Source of the DNA: Areca catechu
Lineage: Eukaryota > Streptophyta > Magnoliopsida > Arecales > Arecaceae
DNA: 64,000 bases
Assembly: GCA_021397845.1 (NCBI GenBank)
Contig: CM038047.1
Location: forward strand, 47,275,210-47,339,209
Direction of reading: 5' to 3'
Shown here: positions 11,124 to 22,318 of the stretch, piece by piece
Layout: each line of letters begins with the position of its first letter
Position numbering within the stretch: the stretch's first letter is position 1
The notes under the pieces: model-generated
What the model was told of the DNA's origin: nothing
The model's database searches: none
Seen by the model: the letters and a program-made list of their open reading frames with translations, nothing else
Translations under genes and position numbers: made by a program

Positions 11124-11699
11124 TTATTCCTTGGTAGGCTCTTCATTGTTATTCATTTCTTCAATTCTTTTAGTACCTATTTCATTAGAATGCACATCTT
11201 CTTTTCTAGAAGATTTCTGGTCAGACTCATCAAATATTACATGTATGGATTCTTCAACAACAAGAGTTTTTCTGTTGAAGACCCTGTATGCCTTGCTAGA
11301 TATAGAGTAGCCTAGATAGACACCCTCATCTGACTTGGCATCAAATTTACTCAAAATGTCTTTACCAATGAACTTGATGCCATTGTCATCTAAACTAGAA
11401 ACAATGCACAAAGAAGATTCGAAAGTAACTTTGAAATCCTTGTCACAAAACAAACTAATGCTAAGCAAGTTATATTTCAAACCATCTACATACAAAACAT
11501 TATCAATATAAGAAGAAGGGGTGATATAGACTTTACCAATTCCAGCAATTTTGCCCTTTTCATTTTCACCAAATGTCACATTACCACCATTTTGATATAC
11601 GAGTGATGAGAACTGCTCCACATCTCCGGTCATATGCCTTGAGCAACAGCTATCGAGGTACCACATTCTTTTCTTATTGGTTGCAAGACATACCTGCAA
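11124..11699 (-). pseudogene. Z protease fused to the integrase C-terminal tail
   Basis: A 191-residue open stretch starts with the copia protease motif WYLDSCCSRHMTGD. The catalytic DSG triplet reads DSC, a change expected to damage the enzyme. After GIKFIGKDILSKFDAKSDEG it jumps into the integrase C-terminal part (VYLGYSISSKAYRVFNRKT). The GAG-pre-integrase zinc region and the whole DDE core, normally over 300 residues, are absent. The join keeps the reading frame, so it could have arisen as one deletion. The basic, Glu-rich end leads towards RT. Confidence 0.8.
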
Positions 11700-12478
11700 T
11701 AAAAATCAGGTGGAGACTTTAGGTACCTAAGTCATCTTGGATCCTTTCAGGTTAGTGGTAATGGTTCCTTTTGGAACCCAGATTTTTTAACATTACTCAA
11801 CCTTCTCTTATTGCACATGTAAGATTTATGCCTTATAGTACCACAAGCATAACAAGTAATGGATGATGATGCATGATCAAATAAATTTTGAAAAACTTTT
11901 GTTTCTTTTGAGTTCTAAAACCTAAACCGGCTTTATCAAAAATAGCTTTTGATTATTTAAAAATATATTTAATCTTTCAGAACTGTATATAAATTTATCA
12001 ACAAAAGGTTTTAACTTATCAATTTCTTCTTTATATTTTTATTTTCATCCAAAATTTTCTTGTTCTGATTTGAAAAATTTCATTTGAAATAGAAATGTTC
12101 TTCTTTTTCAAAACTTCTTTTTCTTTTTCAAGAACATTAATCTTATCATTTAACTTTTTATTTTGAAGAAGTAGGCAATCATTTTCATTTGAAAACTTGT
12201 CATTAGCTTTGAGTAAAACTAGATTTTGCCTTTTTAGTTCTTTATGTTTTGATTTTAGTTTTGAATTTCTATAACTAACTCATCAAAAACTTCATGCAGT
12301 TCATCAAATGTAAATTCATTTTCAGTTTTAAATAGTACCTCGTCATGATCCGCCATCAGACAGAAGTTTGCAACTTCTTGCTGTTCTTCTTTAGAGCTAG
12401 AATCGTCGCTGTCACTCCAGGTTGCCATCATGGCTTTCTTTCTTAACTTTTTCCTGCTTTTCTTAAGTAAGGGGCAGT
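11700..12478 (-). pseudogene. Z gag-protease spacer with a zinc-knuckle relic
   Basis: On the minus strand near 11860-11810 there is a CCHC knuckle, CYACGTIRHKSYMC. Upstream is a Lys/Glu/Asn-rich, coiled-coil-like and badly shifted stretch (12300-11950). It links gag to protease in the polyprotein. No separate gene is present. Confidence 0.6.
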
Positions 12479-13399
12479 CTATCTCGAAGTGGCCCAGTTT
12501 TTTGCATCGAAGTACGTGGGCTGCTCCTTGTCTTTCTCCTTTTCTTTATCCTTGCTTGGCTCACCTTTCAGAGGTTTCTTCTTGAAGTTATACTTTTTTT
12601 TCATCATGAACTTTCTGAACTTTCTTGCCATAAGAGCTATCTCATCATCTTCATCTTCTTCTTTGGTTTCATCGCTTGACTCTTCTTTTGCGGTATATTT
12701 GAAAGCGATGACCTTCTTTTTCTTTTCTACATCCACATTCATCTGTTTCAGGGAGAGCTCATAAGTCATCAATAAGCCTAATAGTTGCTCGAGGGGTAGA
12801 GTATTGACATCCTTGGCTTTCTCTATGGCCGTCACTTTGGCATCCCATGAAGTCAAAAAAGACCTGAGAAGTTTATTTACAAGTTCACCATTAGATACAA
12901 TCTTTCCTAAATTTCTCATGCCATTCACAATATTTGTGAATCTAGTATACATCTCACTTATAGATTTAGTAGGTTCCATCTTAGATATTTCATATGTGTG
13001 AATGAGCATGTTAACCTTAGCTTTTTTCACTTGGTGTGTACTCTCATGGGTAACCTCAAGTGTGTCTCAAATCTCCTTAGCGGAGAGAAAATTAGATATT
13101 CTATTGAATTCACTAGGATCAAGAGAGCAATATAATAGATTCATAGCCTTTGCATTAAGCTCTATTTGCTTAATATCATTCTCATCCCAATCATCTTCCA
13201 TTTTTGGAGTGAGAATGCTATTAACCAACATAGTAGGCTGATAAGGACCTTTTATGATTGTCCTCCAAAGATTATAATCCATGGCTTAAATGAATATACG
13301 CATGCGAGTTTTCCAATAAGAATAATTCATGCCATTAAATAGTGGGGGACGATTTGAAGCTTGACCTTCAGCAACACCCATTCTAATTGGGGCTGCCAT
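12479..13399 (-). pseudogene. Z gag (Sirevirus-type capsid polyprotein)
   Basis: The ATG at 13399 begins MAAPIRMGVAEGQASNRP, followed by NGMNYSYWKTRMRIFI, the usual start of copia gag (DUF4219/UBN2 type). The UBN2 part continues with MEPTKSISEMYTRFTNIVN and EQLLGLLMTYELSLK, then an acidic linker and a Lys-rich tail. A TAA at 13286-13288 and a TGA at 13067-13069 each interrupt an otherwise good frame, both explicable by single substitutions. The first zinc knuckle position near 12490 has lost its cysteines. The primer-binding site lies 44 bases upstream, so the start is well placed. Confidence 0.85.
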
Positions 13400-13442
13400 G
13401 ATCTTTTACTCAAGATCCTTGAACCTACAAGAGAGTACCGAT

Positions 13443-13455
13443 GCTCTGATACCAC
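13443..13455 (-). promoter_or_regulatory. Z primer-binding site (initiator tRNA-Met type)
   Basis: The minus strand reads GTGGTATCAGAGC, the classical complement to the 3' end of plant initiator tRNA-Met. It lies one base inside the 5' LTR end. This confirms minus-strand polarity and marks the start of the internal region. Confidence 0.9.
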
Positions 13456-13456
13456 T

Positions 13457-14933
13457 TATTGCCTAGTAATGGAGCCCAAGAGGGGGGGTGAATTGGATCT
13501 TTTAAAAATTTAAAGCAATAGTGTGCAGGCCTTGTGGTGTTTGTGAGTTATGAAATTGATGCACTAAGTTATATGCAGCGGAAAGCAATAAATATAGTGC
13601 AATAAGTAAAGAGAAAGAGATAGAAGAGACAATCACACACAAACATAAAGTTTATAGTAGTTTGGTGCAAACCTAGTACCTACATCCACTTCTCAAGCCA
13701 TCCTTGGAAATTCCACTATAATCTCTCCAAGATTACAGCCGACTTATTTTTTCAAAGGCTCACAAGTCAAAACCTATGTTGGTTTTATCACCTAGGCTCA
13801 CCAACAAACCTTTACACTTATTTTGTCTTCGGGCTCACAAGTTAATCCTAGTTGGTTTTATCACCTTGGCTCACCAACAAACCATAACAACCTTCTTTCA
13901 AGACACCCTTGAAAGCAAGGTCAAAGCAAAAGAGAATTTCAGATATACAATTCAAAATAAATAAGACAAACTCTCTTCAAGAGTAGAATGGAATCTTTGA
14001 GGCTCTAATTGATGCTTCTCTTGTCTTCTTCTCCTTGGAATATTCTTCAAGCTCTTCTTTTGGAATGTTGAAATGATAGGCTTGTAGACTTTTTCTGGGA
14101 ATCACTCTTTAAATAGTTTTTTGAAGTGAAGTTCTTGAAGGAATATTGGCTTTTGAGCTTTTAATGGACTTCAATGCTTCAAGAATGAGTTTTGTGAAGC
14201 TTAAATACTTCAAAAACTTCTAAAAAATGGTTTGTGACCGTTTGAGCTTCGAATCTAGCCATTGGGAGCTTGAAAAGATACTTCTGTAACTCACAAAAAT
14301 AGATCTGTTAGGCCTGTCAGAATCCGAGTGTCGATACTTGGTTTGTCAGGTGTCGACACTTGGCTGTCAGGTATCGACACTTGACTTCCAGGTGTCGACA
14401 CTTGAACTTTCAAGTGTCAACACTTGATTCACAAGTGTCGACACTTGACACAAAAACACTCCAATGGCCATGTTCTGGATTTTCAAAAAGTCTCAGGCCT
14501 TGAGTCGACACTTGGAAACTTAAGTGTCGACACTTGAGTTTCAGGTATCGACACTTGAATTCTGGGTGTCGACACTTGCCATGCCAAGGAATTTTTCTGC
14601 GCGCCTAGAGCTGAAGTGTCGACACTTGACTTCCCAGGTGTTGACACTTGGTTCTGAAAAATTCATATTTAAATGCAAATTAATCCAAAAACACAAGTGT
14701 TGAATATAAAACTTAAAATCAATGTAAATAACAAATAAATGAACTCTTTTAAGCCCTTTTTTGCATGGAGAAACTTTGCGCAAATATACTTTGTGCCATA
14801 GCATGCCATGATACTTTAATTTTGAGAATTTGAGGTGCTTGTTTCCTGAAAACTCACAACTAGAAATAAACATTAGTACACAATATGTACTCAACATTTT
14901 GTTATTCATCAAAATCACTAGGTGGAGCCAACA
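13457..14933 (-). repeat. Z 5' LTR
   Basis: This 1477-bp LTR is the partner of 4603-6052. Its inner end reads CAATA where the 3' LTR has CAACA, a small decay of the terminal CA. A TATA-like CTATTTAAAG lies on the minus strand near 14110-14120. The palindrome array at 14323-14655 lies about 200 bases upstream of it, a position suited to U3 control elements. The outer end abuts the CCTAG target duplication at 14934. Confidence 0.9.
14323..14655. promoter_or_regulatory. Array of 12 copies of the GTCGAC palindrome in the Z 5' LTR
   Basis: Twelve near-copies of CAAGTGTCGACACTTG, one more than in the 3' LTR. The extra one lies near 14364-14380. Spacers between copies are conserved between the LTRs, so the array predates the insertion. 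Most changes are C-to-T or G-to-A within the GTCGAC core (for example GTCGAT, GTCAAC, GTTGAC), as expected from decay of methylated CG sites. Confidence 0.75.
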
Positions 14934-14938
14934 CCTAG

Positions 14939-15433
14939 GATCATGCCTCCTCCACTTGAGTGTTGATAAATAATGAACCAGAAGCGATTAAAACAAATAT
15001 GAATATTGGCTCATGAATCTAATTATTAATCAATGTTGGAAGAAGTAACATTAATTTCAGGGTTTAAGCTTATTGACCTAAAGGCGGAGTCTTCTGGACC
15101 TTCAACTACATGGGCTTGAGGTCTGGAGGAAGCAGAAGGTTTGCAGAGAGGCTTCTTCTTTTGATTAAAGCAGTCTCTTGCAAGATGGTTTATCTTTCCA
15201 TACATAAACAGAACCTTTCAATTGCACCTTGGACAGGCTTGTTGGATCTAGTATTATTAGCTTTAAAGGTTTTATCCTTGGATTTGAACTGGTTTGGGTT
15301 AGGATGGTAAGATTGGTTTGACTGGTATTGGTGGTTTGGTTGAAATCTAGGTTTTGATTTTGGTTTGATATTGTTATTGGTCTGGTATTATTGGGTTAGG
15401 TTAGCTTGGACATCTAGAATTCTAGTTTGCTGG
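14939..15433 (-). pseudogene. Y copia gag C-terminal part with a zinc knuckle
   Basis: Minus-strand reading gives an Asn/Gln/Pro-rich stretch (PRFQPNHQYQSNQSYHPN) followed, after one frameshift, by a CCHC-like knuckle ending GKINHLARDCFNQ (second cysteine position read as Tyr) near 15250-15170. It then decays. It continues the gag at 23215-23794 across element X and leads to the pre-integrase part at 4602 across element Z. The order and orientation of the three pieces fit one ancestral TNT1-like element. Confidence 0.7.
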
Positions 15434-16818
15434 TGTTGCCACCTGGATCGTCGTGACTTACAGCTCTTGCATGGCGTCGGGTGGTGGTCTATTATCGATT
15501 GCCTTCCCCACCTCTCAGGAACTTTTTCTTCTATTTTATGTGAGATATGTCACCCAGACCAAATCTGGGGCTTCCCTCAGATGTCATTTTCCTGATGCCC
15601 CCTTTGGAGAGGGTCTTTCCACCGCCTGCCATCCTTTCCCCTTCTAACTGGTCCTTTGAGGGAGGTCCTCCTATTGGGGGTTGCTTACCGGCGTGGCACA
15701 GAGCTTGTCCCTTCGATGGTGTAGTTCCCCATGGGAGGGGAGGGTGTCGTGTCATTAAGCCCCAAGCCACGGTGGGATGTTTCTATTCCCGGAAGAACCG
15801 TCAGAGCATCGTAGGGCCTGTGGCCTTGATGAAATACTCTACTTGGGGAGGTTCAGGTTTCGTGTCGAGAGGGTTAAGGCCCCTGGTTGCACGATCGTCG
15901 ACATGGCGACACGCTACAAGATCTAGGACTTGGAGGTGCATGCCTTATACAGAGCATGCGGGTGATGCATTGCAGAGCTTGAATTAATGGCGGGGTATGC
16001 ACCACCTCCCAGAGGTTGCAGGTAGATGGGGGCTCCCCTTGCTGTGATTTGAATTTCTATTGATCCTCCCCTCCTTCATTGCTGGCAGGAATTCTGTCCT
16101 CCACAAGGTAGGGATGGGGACCGCTTCAGGAGCCCCACCTCAGGAAGCATGAGCTCGACCCTGGCCGGGAGCTAGCCTCAGATGGAGGGCTCATTCTATG
16201 AGAACGATCCTAGTTGGGAGTTGACCTCGGTAGGAGAGCTCGCCTTGGTAGCATGAGCAAGATTCCGGTCGGGAGCTGACCTCGGCAGGAGGGCTCGCCT
16301 TGGCAGCATGAGCATGACTCTAGCCAGGAATTGATCTCGGCAGGAGGGCTCACCTTGGCAGTACGAGCATGACTCTGATCGGGAGCTGACCTCGGTAGGA
16401 GGGCTCGCCTTGGTAGCATGAGCATGACTACAGCCAGGAGCTAACCTCGGCAGGAGGGCTTGCCTTGGCAGCATGAGCATGACTTTGATCGAGAGCTGAC
16501 CTTGGTAGGAGGGCTCGCCTTGGCAACATAAGCACGACTCCGGTTGGGAGCTGACCTCGGTAGGAGGGCTCACCTTGGTAGCATGAGCATGACTCCGGCT
16601 GGGAGTTGACTTCGGCAGGATGGCTCGCTTGAACGCATGAACATGACTCTGGTTGGGAACTAACCTCAACAGGAGGGCTTGCCTTGATAGCATGAGCGCG
16701 ACTCTAGTCGGGAGCTAACCTTGGCTGTAATTAGGCACCGCGTCCAGGTGGCACTCTGCCCGCATGGCTGCTAGCCAGTGCCCACATGGCCTCCACATCA
16801 GCAGATGCTACCACATCA
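15434..16818 (-). repeat. X 3' LTR
   Basis: 1385 bp. It aligns to 19641-23214 after removing the solo LTR, but lacks about 430 bases near the inner end (the join near 15488 corresponds to about 19695 and 20125 in the 5' LTR). It carries fewer minisatellite copies. It reads uninterrupted through the solo-LTR insertion site at 16150, so the solo LTR entered the 5' LTR after X inserted. No gene is present. Confidence 0.85.
16165..16725 (-). repeat. 55-bp minisatellite in the X 3' LTR, about 10 copies
   Basis: Tandem monomers with AGCATGAGCATGACTC and GGGAGCTGACCTCGG blocks. It is the same family as 1-834 (opposite strand) and 22319-23120. Copy number differs between the two LTRs of this single element, so the array changed by slippage or unequal exchange after insertion. 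Confidence 0.85.
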
Positions 16819-16835
16819 GATGCCCCCCACTCTCA
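16819..16835 (-). promoter_or_regulatory. X polypurine tract
   Basis: The minus strand reads GAGAGTGGGGGGCATC directly before the LTR start TGATGTGG. It is the plus-strand priming site and fixes orientation. X2 has the matching tract at 26808-26822. Confidence 0.8.
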
Positions 16836-17167
16836 AGCCCAGAGAATGATGTGGCAATCAAGGCGAGGAGAGTAATGATCATGCTAACGTGGAGAGGCAC
16901 ATCCCTTGCACCATCAATGCCTCGAGAACCCACATCCCGAAGATCATGCTCTCGCATTAATGGAGCAGTGTTGTGCCCAGTCTTCCGATAAAGGGATCAT
17001 TAATGCTTCATTTGGACCGAAGCGACCACCCTTGACCTAAAGCATCGGGGTCGTCTGATGCTGGTACGTGGTGACCCCTAGTTAGCCAGGGAGTTGAAGA
17101 GGTGCATGCCTCTGATTGGCACGAGGCGATGGTGGGCGGTGGGCTTTATTGCAAAGGATCTTCCCCC

Positions 17168-17184
17168 TTGCCTTTTTAAAGGAT
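17168..17184 (+). promoter_or_regulatory. Possible TATA box for the antisense ORF of X
   Basis: CCTTTTTAAAGGATC lies on the plus strand about 90 bases upstream of the antisense coding region, in a GC-richer leader (16836-17255). The leader also contains pyrimidine-rich TTCCTTCTTCTCTAG. Antisense ORFs of Tat elements need their own promoter. This is a candidate by position only. Confidence 0.35.
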
Positions 17185-17255
17185 CTTCGAGCGCGAGGAA
17201 CCAAGCTTCCACTGAGTCCTTTCCTTCTTCTCTAGTCCCCCTCCTATTCTAGGGT

Positions 17256-17890
17256 TTGGAATTCTTAGTAGGCCAGGTTCTTCCTCTCATGCTCTTCTCC
17301 TTCAACCCCTCTCTCTTAGCCTGTGCTGAGGGAGCCCAAGAATTGAAGGGCCAAGTAAAGGCTCTTCAGGAGCAATCAGCCGGTGCTAAGGTGAGGGCGT
17401 CGGACCTGGAGATAAAATTTGCCGAGCTTGAAGCTACCCCAAAGGATGAGAAGGGGGAGAACCCTTGGAGGGCAAAAATGGTGGCCACCTCAGCGATGGA
17501 GGTAGCCCACTAGTTGGCCTTCCAGGTGCAATGGATGTGGGGGTGGCCCAGGTCGTGGTCGTTATGGAGAAGGCCATGGCCGTCGTGGCGTTGATGGAGG
17601 TTGCCTAACATGAAGCTGCTGAAGCCACCTCGAGGTTCATAAGATAGGTGACCTTCAAGAACGAGGTGATGGATGCAGTGCTGAACCCTTGTCATCAAGG
17701 GTCCAGAAGGCTCTGGAGGATGGGCGCTCATCCTCTTGGGTAGAAGGGACTGGAATGCCTCCATCTGGTCTCAAGGGTAGAGTCCAAAGCTGGAACCCCA
17801 AGCACCACGCCAGCGCTGAGAGGACCTGCCCATTGGTTGGGCAAAGAGCAGCGAGGGAGGCCTAAGCCTATTTTCTTTTTCCTTCTTATT
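17256..17890 (+). pseudogene. X antisense ORF relic: C-terminal coiled-coil part
   Basis: Lying opposite to X, this stretch encodes a coiled-coil-like segment (AQELKGQVKALQEQSAG, then ASDLEIKFAELEA). After frameshifts it continues with EVAHQLA-, MEKAMAVVALMEVA- and FKNEVMDAVL-like pieces. These match the C-terminal half of the antisense ORF found in Tat-clade gypsy elements (Pfam 'putative gypsy type transposon', PF04195, by motif memory). The N-terminal domain present in X2 at 27062 is deleted here: leader sequence similar to that upstream of X2's ORF runs straight into the coiled coil. Its function is unknown even when intact. Confidence 0.55.
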
Positions 17891-18359
17891 TTGTAACTGA
17901 GTTTTTGGGAGACTTCCCAGCCTGTCAGGGGTCACCACGATGTAAAAGATTTTTTAGCAATGAAGGCTCTTCCTTTCCTTAATCATTGCACGTCTTTCTT
18001 CTTTCCTTTCTTTTCTTTTTTTTTACTTGAATCTTTCGTATGGCTTCCCAGGTTTTTGGAGGCCTCTTTCTGATGTCAAGGACACTTCGATGGATGCAAT
18101 CTTTCTTTCCCTTCAATTAAAATGCCTTGTGTTTTTCCTGTTTTGTCTTCTATTCTTTTTCTCCTCCTTCTGCTTCTCAAGTCCTCGTGATAGGGAGGTA
18201 GACTTTCATGGTTGCCATGAGCCCAACCTAGGCCCCTGGCTATTGTGGGGTGATGCTGGAGTCCTGAAACTTCTTGATTTGGCTGGCCATGCTATGAGTC
18301 AAGCAATAGATGATGGGACTTCAAGAGTTTTCTGGCAAACATCTATGGACTATGAACAG
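17891..18359. other. X internal stretch without a recognised gene
   Basis: T-rich sequence with long pyrimidine runs (18001-18030 and 18140-18180). An open frame at 18027-18383 on the plus strand has no family I recognise and a composition explained by T-richness. I see no pol motif here. Confidence 0.5.
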
Positions 18360-19110
18360 GGTAGCTGGATGCGGTGCTTCTAGAGTGCCCCAGCTTTGGG
18401 AGCAAAGATTCTGAAATCTTCAACCTTGAAGGCGGGAATGATGGTGTCTCTTGACCTCGAGGCAGGACTGATGGCGTCTCTTGACCTTGAGTGCAGGGCT
18501 TCTGGAATTTCTTGGCTTGAGGTGCCAAACTGTGAGTGAAGCAGTAGATGGTGGGATTTTTGAGATTTCCCGGCTGACATCTCTGGACTGTGAGTTGGGC
18601 AGTAGATGTGGGGCTTCTAGAGTTTCCTAGCATGAGGTACTGAATTATGAGTCAGGCGATAGATGGCGAGATTTTTGGGATTTCTCGACTGGCATCTCCA
18701 TACTGTGAGTAAAGAATAGATGCAGGGCTTCTAGAGTTTTCTAGCTTGAGGTGCCTAACTGTGAGTCAAACGATAGATGATAATATTTTTGGGATTTCCC
18801 AGCTGGCATCTCCGGACTGTGAGTAGGGCAGTAGATGCGGGGCTTCTGGAGTTTCCCAGCTTGAGGTGCCGAACTGTGAGTAAGCGGTAGATGGTAGAAT
18901 TTCTAGAATTTTCTGGCTGGCATCTCCAAACTATGAGTTAGGCAGTAGATGCGGGGCTTCTGAAGTTTTCTGACTTGAGGTGCCAAACTGTGAGTCATAC
19001 GGTAGATGGCAGGATTTCTAGGATTTCTCGGTTGGCATCTCCGGACTATGAGTTAGGCAGTAGATGCGGGGCTTCTGCAGTTTCCCGGCTTGAGATAGCT
19101 AGACTGAGGG
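18360..19110. repeat. 117-bp tandem repeat inside X, 6-7 copies
   Basis: GGGGCTTCTGGAGTTTCC-type blocks recur at roughly 18376, 18494, 18612, 18726, 18840, 18955 and 19072. Each is paired with a half-unit GGATTTC..GGCTGGCATCTCCGGACT, so each unit is a diverged dimer of about 58 bp. It lies in the middle of the internal region where pol would be expected. From 19111 to 19453 I see no gene. Confidence 0.8.
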
Positions 19111-19453
19111 TCCCGATGAATTGATTACAGGACTTCTGGGATGTCCTGGCTTTGGCTTTTATCAAGAAACCTTGCGAGTAGTGAGCAGCGAGCCTTCTCA
19201 GGTTTTGGTAGACTGTAACAAGACTTGGTAGGCTCCGACGGGCTATTAAGCTATGGATTTGGGTCTAGCTGGAGAGTACCACGGAGAGTGGCAGGTGTTT
19301 GAAAAGACCACAAGCATGGACCTTTCTCTCAACTATCATTAGACCCTTTTTTCCCTTTCTTCCTGACTTCGGCACATTCTCCACCTGATCGTGCCGAAGA
19401 TCGGGGGCGGCATATTGGAAGATGGCATCTCTTGGAGGTGATCCCAACTTCGG

Positions 19454-19594
19454 CTAGCCATGCTTGAGCTCTTCTCGAGACCACCCCTTAGAGTCCCGAG
19501 AGGGAGCTCTCGTACCCCCGTCTGCCCCCCAAGGGATAGAGATGGCTACTGTTGCTCCACCAGTTGAAGAGCTCTGATCTCTAGCCTTTGCCAT
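19454..19594 (-). CDS. X gag N-terminal leader ORF (short)
   Basis: The ATG at 19594 lies 24 bases inside the primer-binding site. The frame encodes 46 residues, MAKARDQSSSTGGATV... to ...GWSREELKHG, then a stop. Tat-like elements begin gag in this place with a Ser/Thr-rich N-terminus. The rest of gag is not recognisable further left. It may be a truncated gag of a non-autonomous element. An upstream in-frame ATG at 19801 lies inside the LTR and is rejected as the start. Confidence 0.45.
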   Translation of the reverse strand: MAKARDQSSSTGGATVAISIPWGADGGTRAPSRDSKGWSREELKHG

Positions 19595-19617
19595 GATCCT
19601 CTTAGCCTCATATCTAC

Positions 19618-19640
19618 TTTCCCTACCTGGCATGCCAATT
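19618..19640 (-). promoter_or_regulatory. X primer-binding site
   Basis: The minus strand reads AATTGGCATGCCAGGTAGGG directly after the LTR end GGCAACA. The TTGG...CCAGGTAGGG pattern is common in plant Tat-like elements. The tRNA cannot be named with certainty. The same site is at 3507-3529 on the inverted arm. Confidence 0.7.
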
Positions 19641-20775
19641 TGTTGCCACCTGGATCGTCGTGGCCTATAGCTCTTGTGGCATCGGGTGGTGGCTTTTCCA
19701 CCAAAGGTCTGCCATTTCCTGCAGCTCTTGCATGGCACCGGTAGATGGTTCTCCCAATTGACATCTTCCGCATGCACCCGGTCTAAGATGGCCACCATCA
19801 TGGGAGCTCTTCAATCTCAGCTTGGCCCATAGCTCCATCGGGTGGTGAATGCGCCTCTCCTCTCTAGATCGGCTGTTTGGTCCGAAGGGTTTGCAAAAAT
19901 GAGGAGACCCGGGCTAGAGATTCCAGTGGGGACACTCTGACGGTCAAGTCAGTGGGATGACCTAGGAAAATAGAACCTCTATGGCAGAGAGCTTGGAGAC
20001 TCTCCATGCATAGAGGGTGAAGGATTGAACTGAGATATAAAGACAAGGTGGAGTTGGGATCAGAGAGCTTGGGAGGTTCTGCTAGCTAGTTCCTTGCCCG
20101 TTTGCTCTCTATCTCTTACTGATTGCCTGCCCCCCCTCTCGGGGATTCTTTCTTCTATTTTATGTGAGATCTATGTCCCAGACCAGATATGGGGCTTCCC
20201 TCAGATGTCCTTTTCCTGATGCCCCCTTTGGAGAGGGTCTTTTTGCTACCCACTATCCTTCCCCCTTTCGATTGGTCCTTTGAGGAAGGTCCTCCTATTG
20301 GGGGTTGCTTGTCGATGTGGCATAGAGCTTGTCCCTTCGATGGTGTAGTTCCCTATGGGAGGGGTAGGCATCATGCCACTGAGCCCCGAGCCATGGTGGG
20401 ATGTTTTTATTCTCAGAGGGACCGTCAGAGCATCGTAGGGCTTGTGGCCTTGATGAAATACTCCACTTGGGGAGGTTCAGGTTTTATGTTGTGAGGGTTA
20501 AGGCCCCCAGTTGCATGATCGTCAACATGGTGGCATGCTACAGGATCTAGGACTTGGAGGGGCATGCTTTGCGCGGAGCATGCGGGTAACGCGTTGCAGA
20601 GCTTGATTTAATGGTGGGGCATATGCCACCTCCTGAGGTTGTAGGTGGATGGAGGCTCCCCTTGGTGTGATTTGAAATGTTGTTGATTCTCTCCTCCTTC
20701 ATTGCTAGTGGGAATTCTATCCTCTGCAAGGCAGGGAAGGGGCCCGCTTCAGGAGCCCCACCTCAGGAAGCATGA

Positions 20776-22313
20776 TGTTTCCCAGCAAGCAATCCAAAAG
20801 GGCGGTGATTGGGTTTTAAAAACTTTTGCAAGTATGTGCCAATTCAAAAACTTTTTAGGTGCTAGTGAATTTCAAGTGTTTGTGTGCTATTTAAGAGTAT
20901 GCAGTGGAAACAAGTAAGTAAATACAAAGTAAATAAAGACAAACAATAAGAGAGCAAGCAACCACAAACATAATAATTTATAGTGGTTTGGTGCACACCA
21001 AGGCACCTATATCCACTTTCCAAGATCCACTTGGGAATTTCACTATAATCTTCCTTGATTATAGCCGATTAGTTTTCCGGGCTCATTAATCAAAATCCAA
21101 CTTATTTTCATTGGGAACACAAGTCAAAAGCCCTTCAGTTTTATGGGCTAACCAAAAATCTAGTTGGTTTTGTAACTTAGGCTCACCAACAACCTCCTTG
21201 ATTTTGTCACTTAGGCTAACCAAAACCCTCCATTGATTTTGTCACAAAGGCTCCCCAACAAATGTCTATTCTAGTTTCAATTCCCTTGAAACTAGAAAAC
21301 AATAACAAGAATCAAGTAGAATGTATGAAATATAGAAAAGCTTTCAAATAAAAGCTAATATCTCTTTGAAGCTCTTTGAATGCTGTTGAAGATGCTTGTC
21401 CTTGAGTTGTTGAAGCCTTAAATGATTTTGAATGGCTGAACTTGAATACTTTGAATGCTTGAAAGCTCAACTTCTCTCAAAAGTAATGAACTCTCAATGG
21501 ATAATCAATTAATTCTTATTAGTTTCTTCCCTCTTGAGTTTTTTAAACCACTTTAAATACTTTTCCAAACATCAAATGATAGTTTTTAACCATTGGAGAG
21601 GTGAAAACTAGTTGTTGGGGGGCGAAAAGGATAACTCTTCACTTCAAAAAAAACTAGCCATTACTGTTTGCAAAACTGCAAGTATCAATACTTCAAGTCA
21701 TGAGTCGACACCTTGAGTCGATACTTGGTCTCCATAAGTCGACATTTAGTTCAAAAAATATTTCTTAAAGCTCTCTAAAAATCTCAGATATGTCAACACT
21801 TCTTCTGATGAGTTGATACTTGAGTCGACACTTGGCTTCCATGAGTCGACACTTGAGGGAAGTCTGAAATTCTGCAAGTTCTGTATAACTTTTATCTCAG
21901 GCCTTGAGTCGACACCTTGAGTCGACACTTCGAGTTCCATAAGTCGATACTTCGAGTGTGCCATCTAAAACTTCTTCTATGTATCATCTTAAACTTTTGT
22001 GAGCCAACACTATGAGTCGATACTTTATATCCATGAGTCGACACTCGGCTGAAATATTCTGAAACTCAATTAAAACTCTACTGAATCTTCTTCAAACTTA
22101 AAACTTAAATCCTTTCATATCATAATTATGTACTTAAGTCCATTTAACTTTAAAACTTCATCCATAAGGAGACTTCTTCAACTATTGGATAAGCAATTCA
22201 ACCAACTAACTTGATGAGTACCTTTTTCTAATAAAACATACTTCAACAAATAGTTAGTACTCAAATATATTTAAGTATTTTGTTAATCATCAAAATCAAT
22301 ACAAGAGTCAATA
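20776..22313 (-). mobile_element. Solo LTR copy in the right arm (TSD CATGA)
   Basis: Counterpart of 840-2373 on the minus strand. CATGA is found at 20771-20775 and 22314-22318. It starts TGTTTCCCAGC and ends GAGTCAATA on the plus strand. It has diverged Sirevirus-like motifs GAGTCGACAC near 21700-22050. No coding content is present. Confidence 0.85.
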
Positions 22314-22318
22314 CATGA

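Larger units (their letters stand above)
4603..14933 (-). mobile_element. Z: Sirevirus-like Ty1/copia retrotransposon with a third ORF
   Basis: A complete insertion of 10,331 bp flanked by the 5-bp duplication CCTAG (4598-4602 and 14934-14938). The order on the minus strand is 5' LTR (13457-14933), iMet-type primer-binding site, gag, protease, integrase tail, RT, RNase H, a long third ORF, polypurine tract and 3' LTR (4603-6052). The gag type, the AAAAAGGAGGAGAT polypurine tract after a GTCATCATC block, the size and the extra ORF all match Sireviruses (SIRE/Maximus lineage). The integrase catalytic core is deleted and every ORF carries stops, so it cannot move by itself. It sits inside Y in the same orientation. 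Confidence 0.9.

Noticed and set aside
4603..14933. Treating the Z third ORF as a viral envelope
   Set aside because: No signal peptide, membrane segment or glycosylation-rich ectodomain is visible. Motifs fit a plant transposon-protein domain better.
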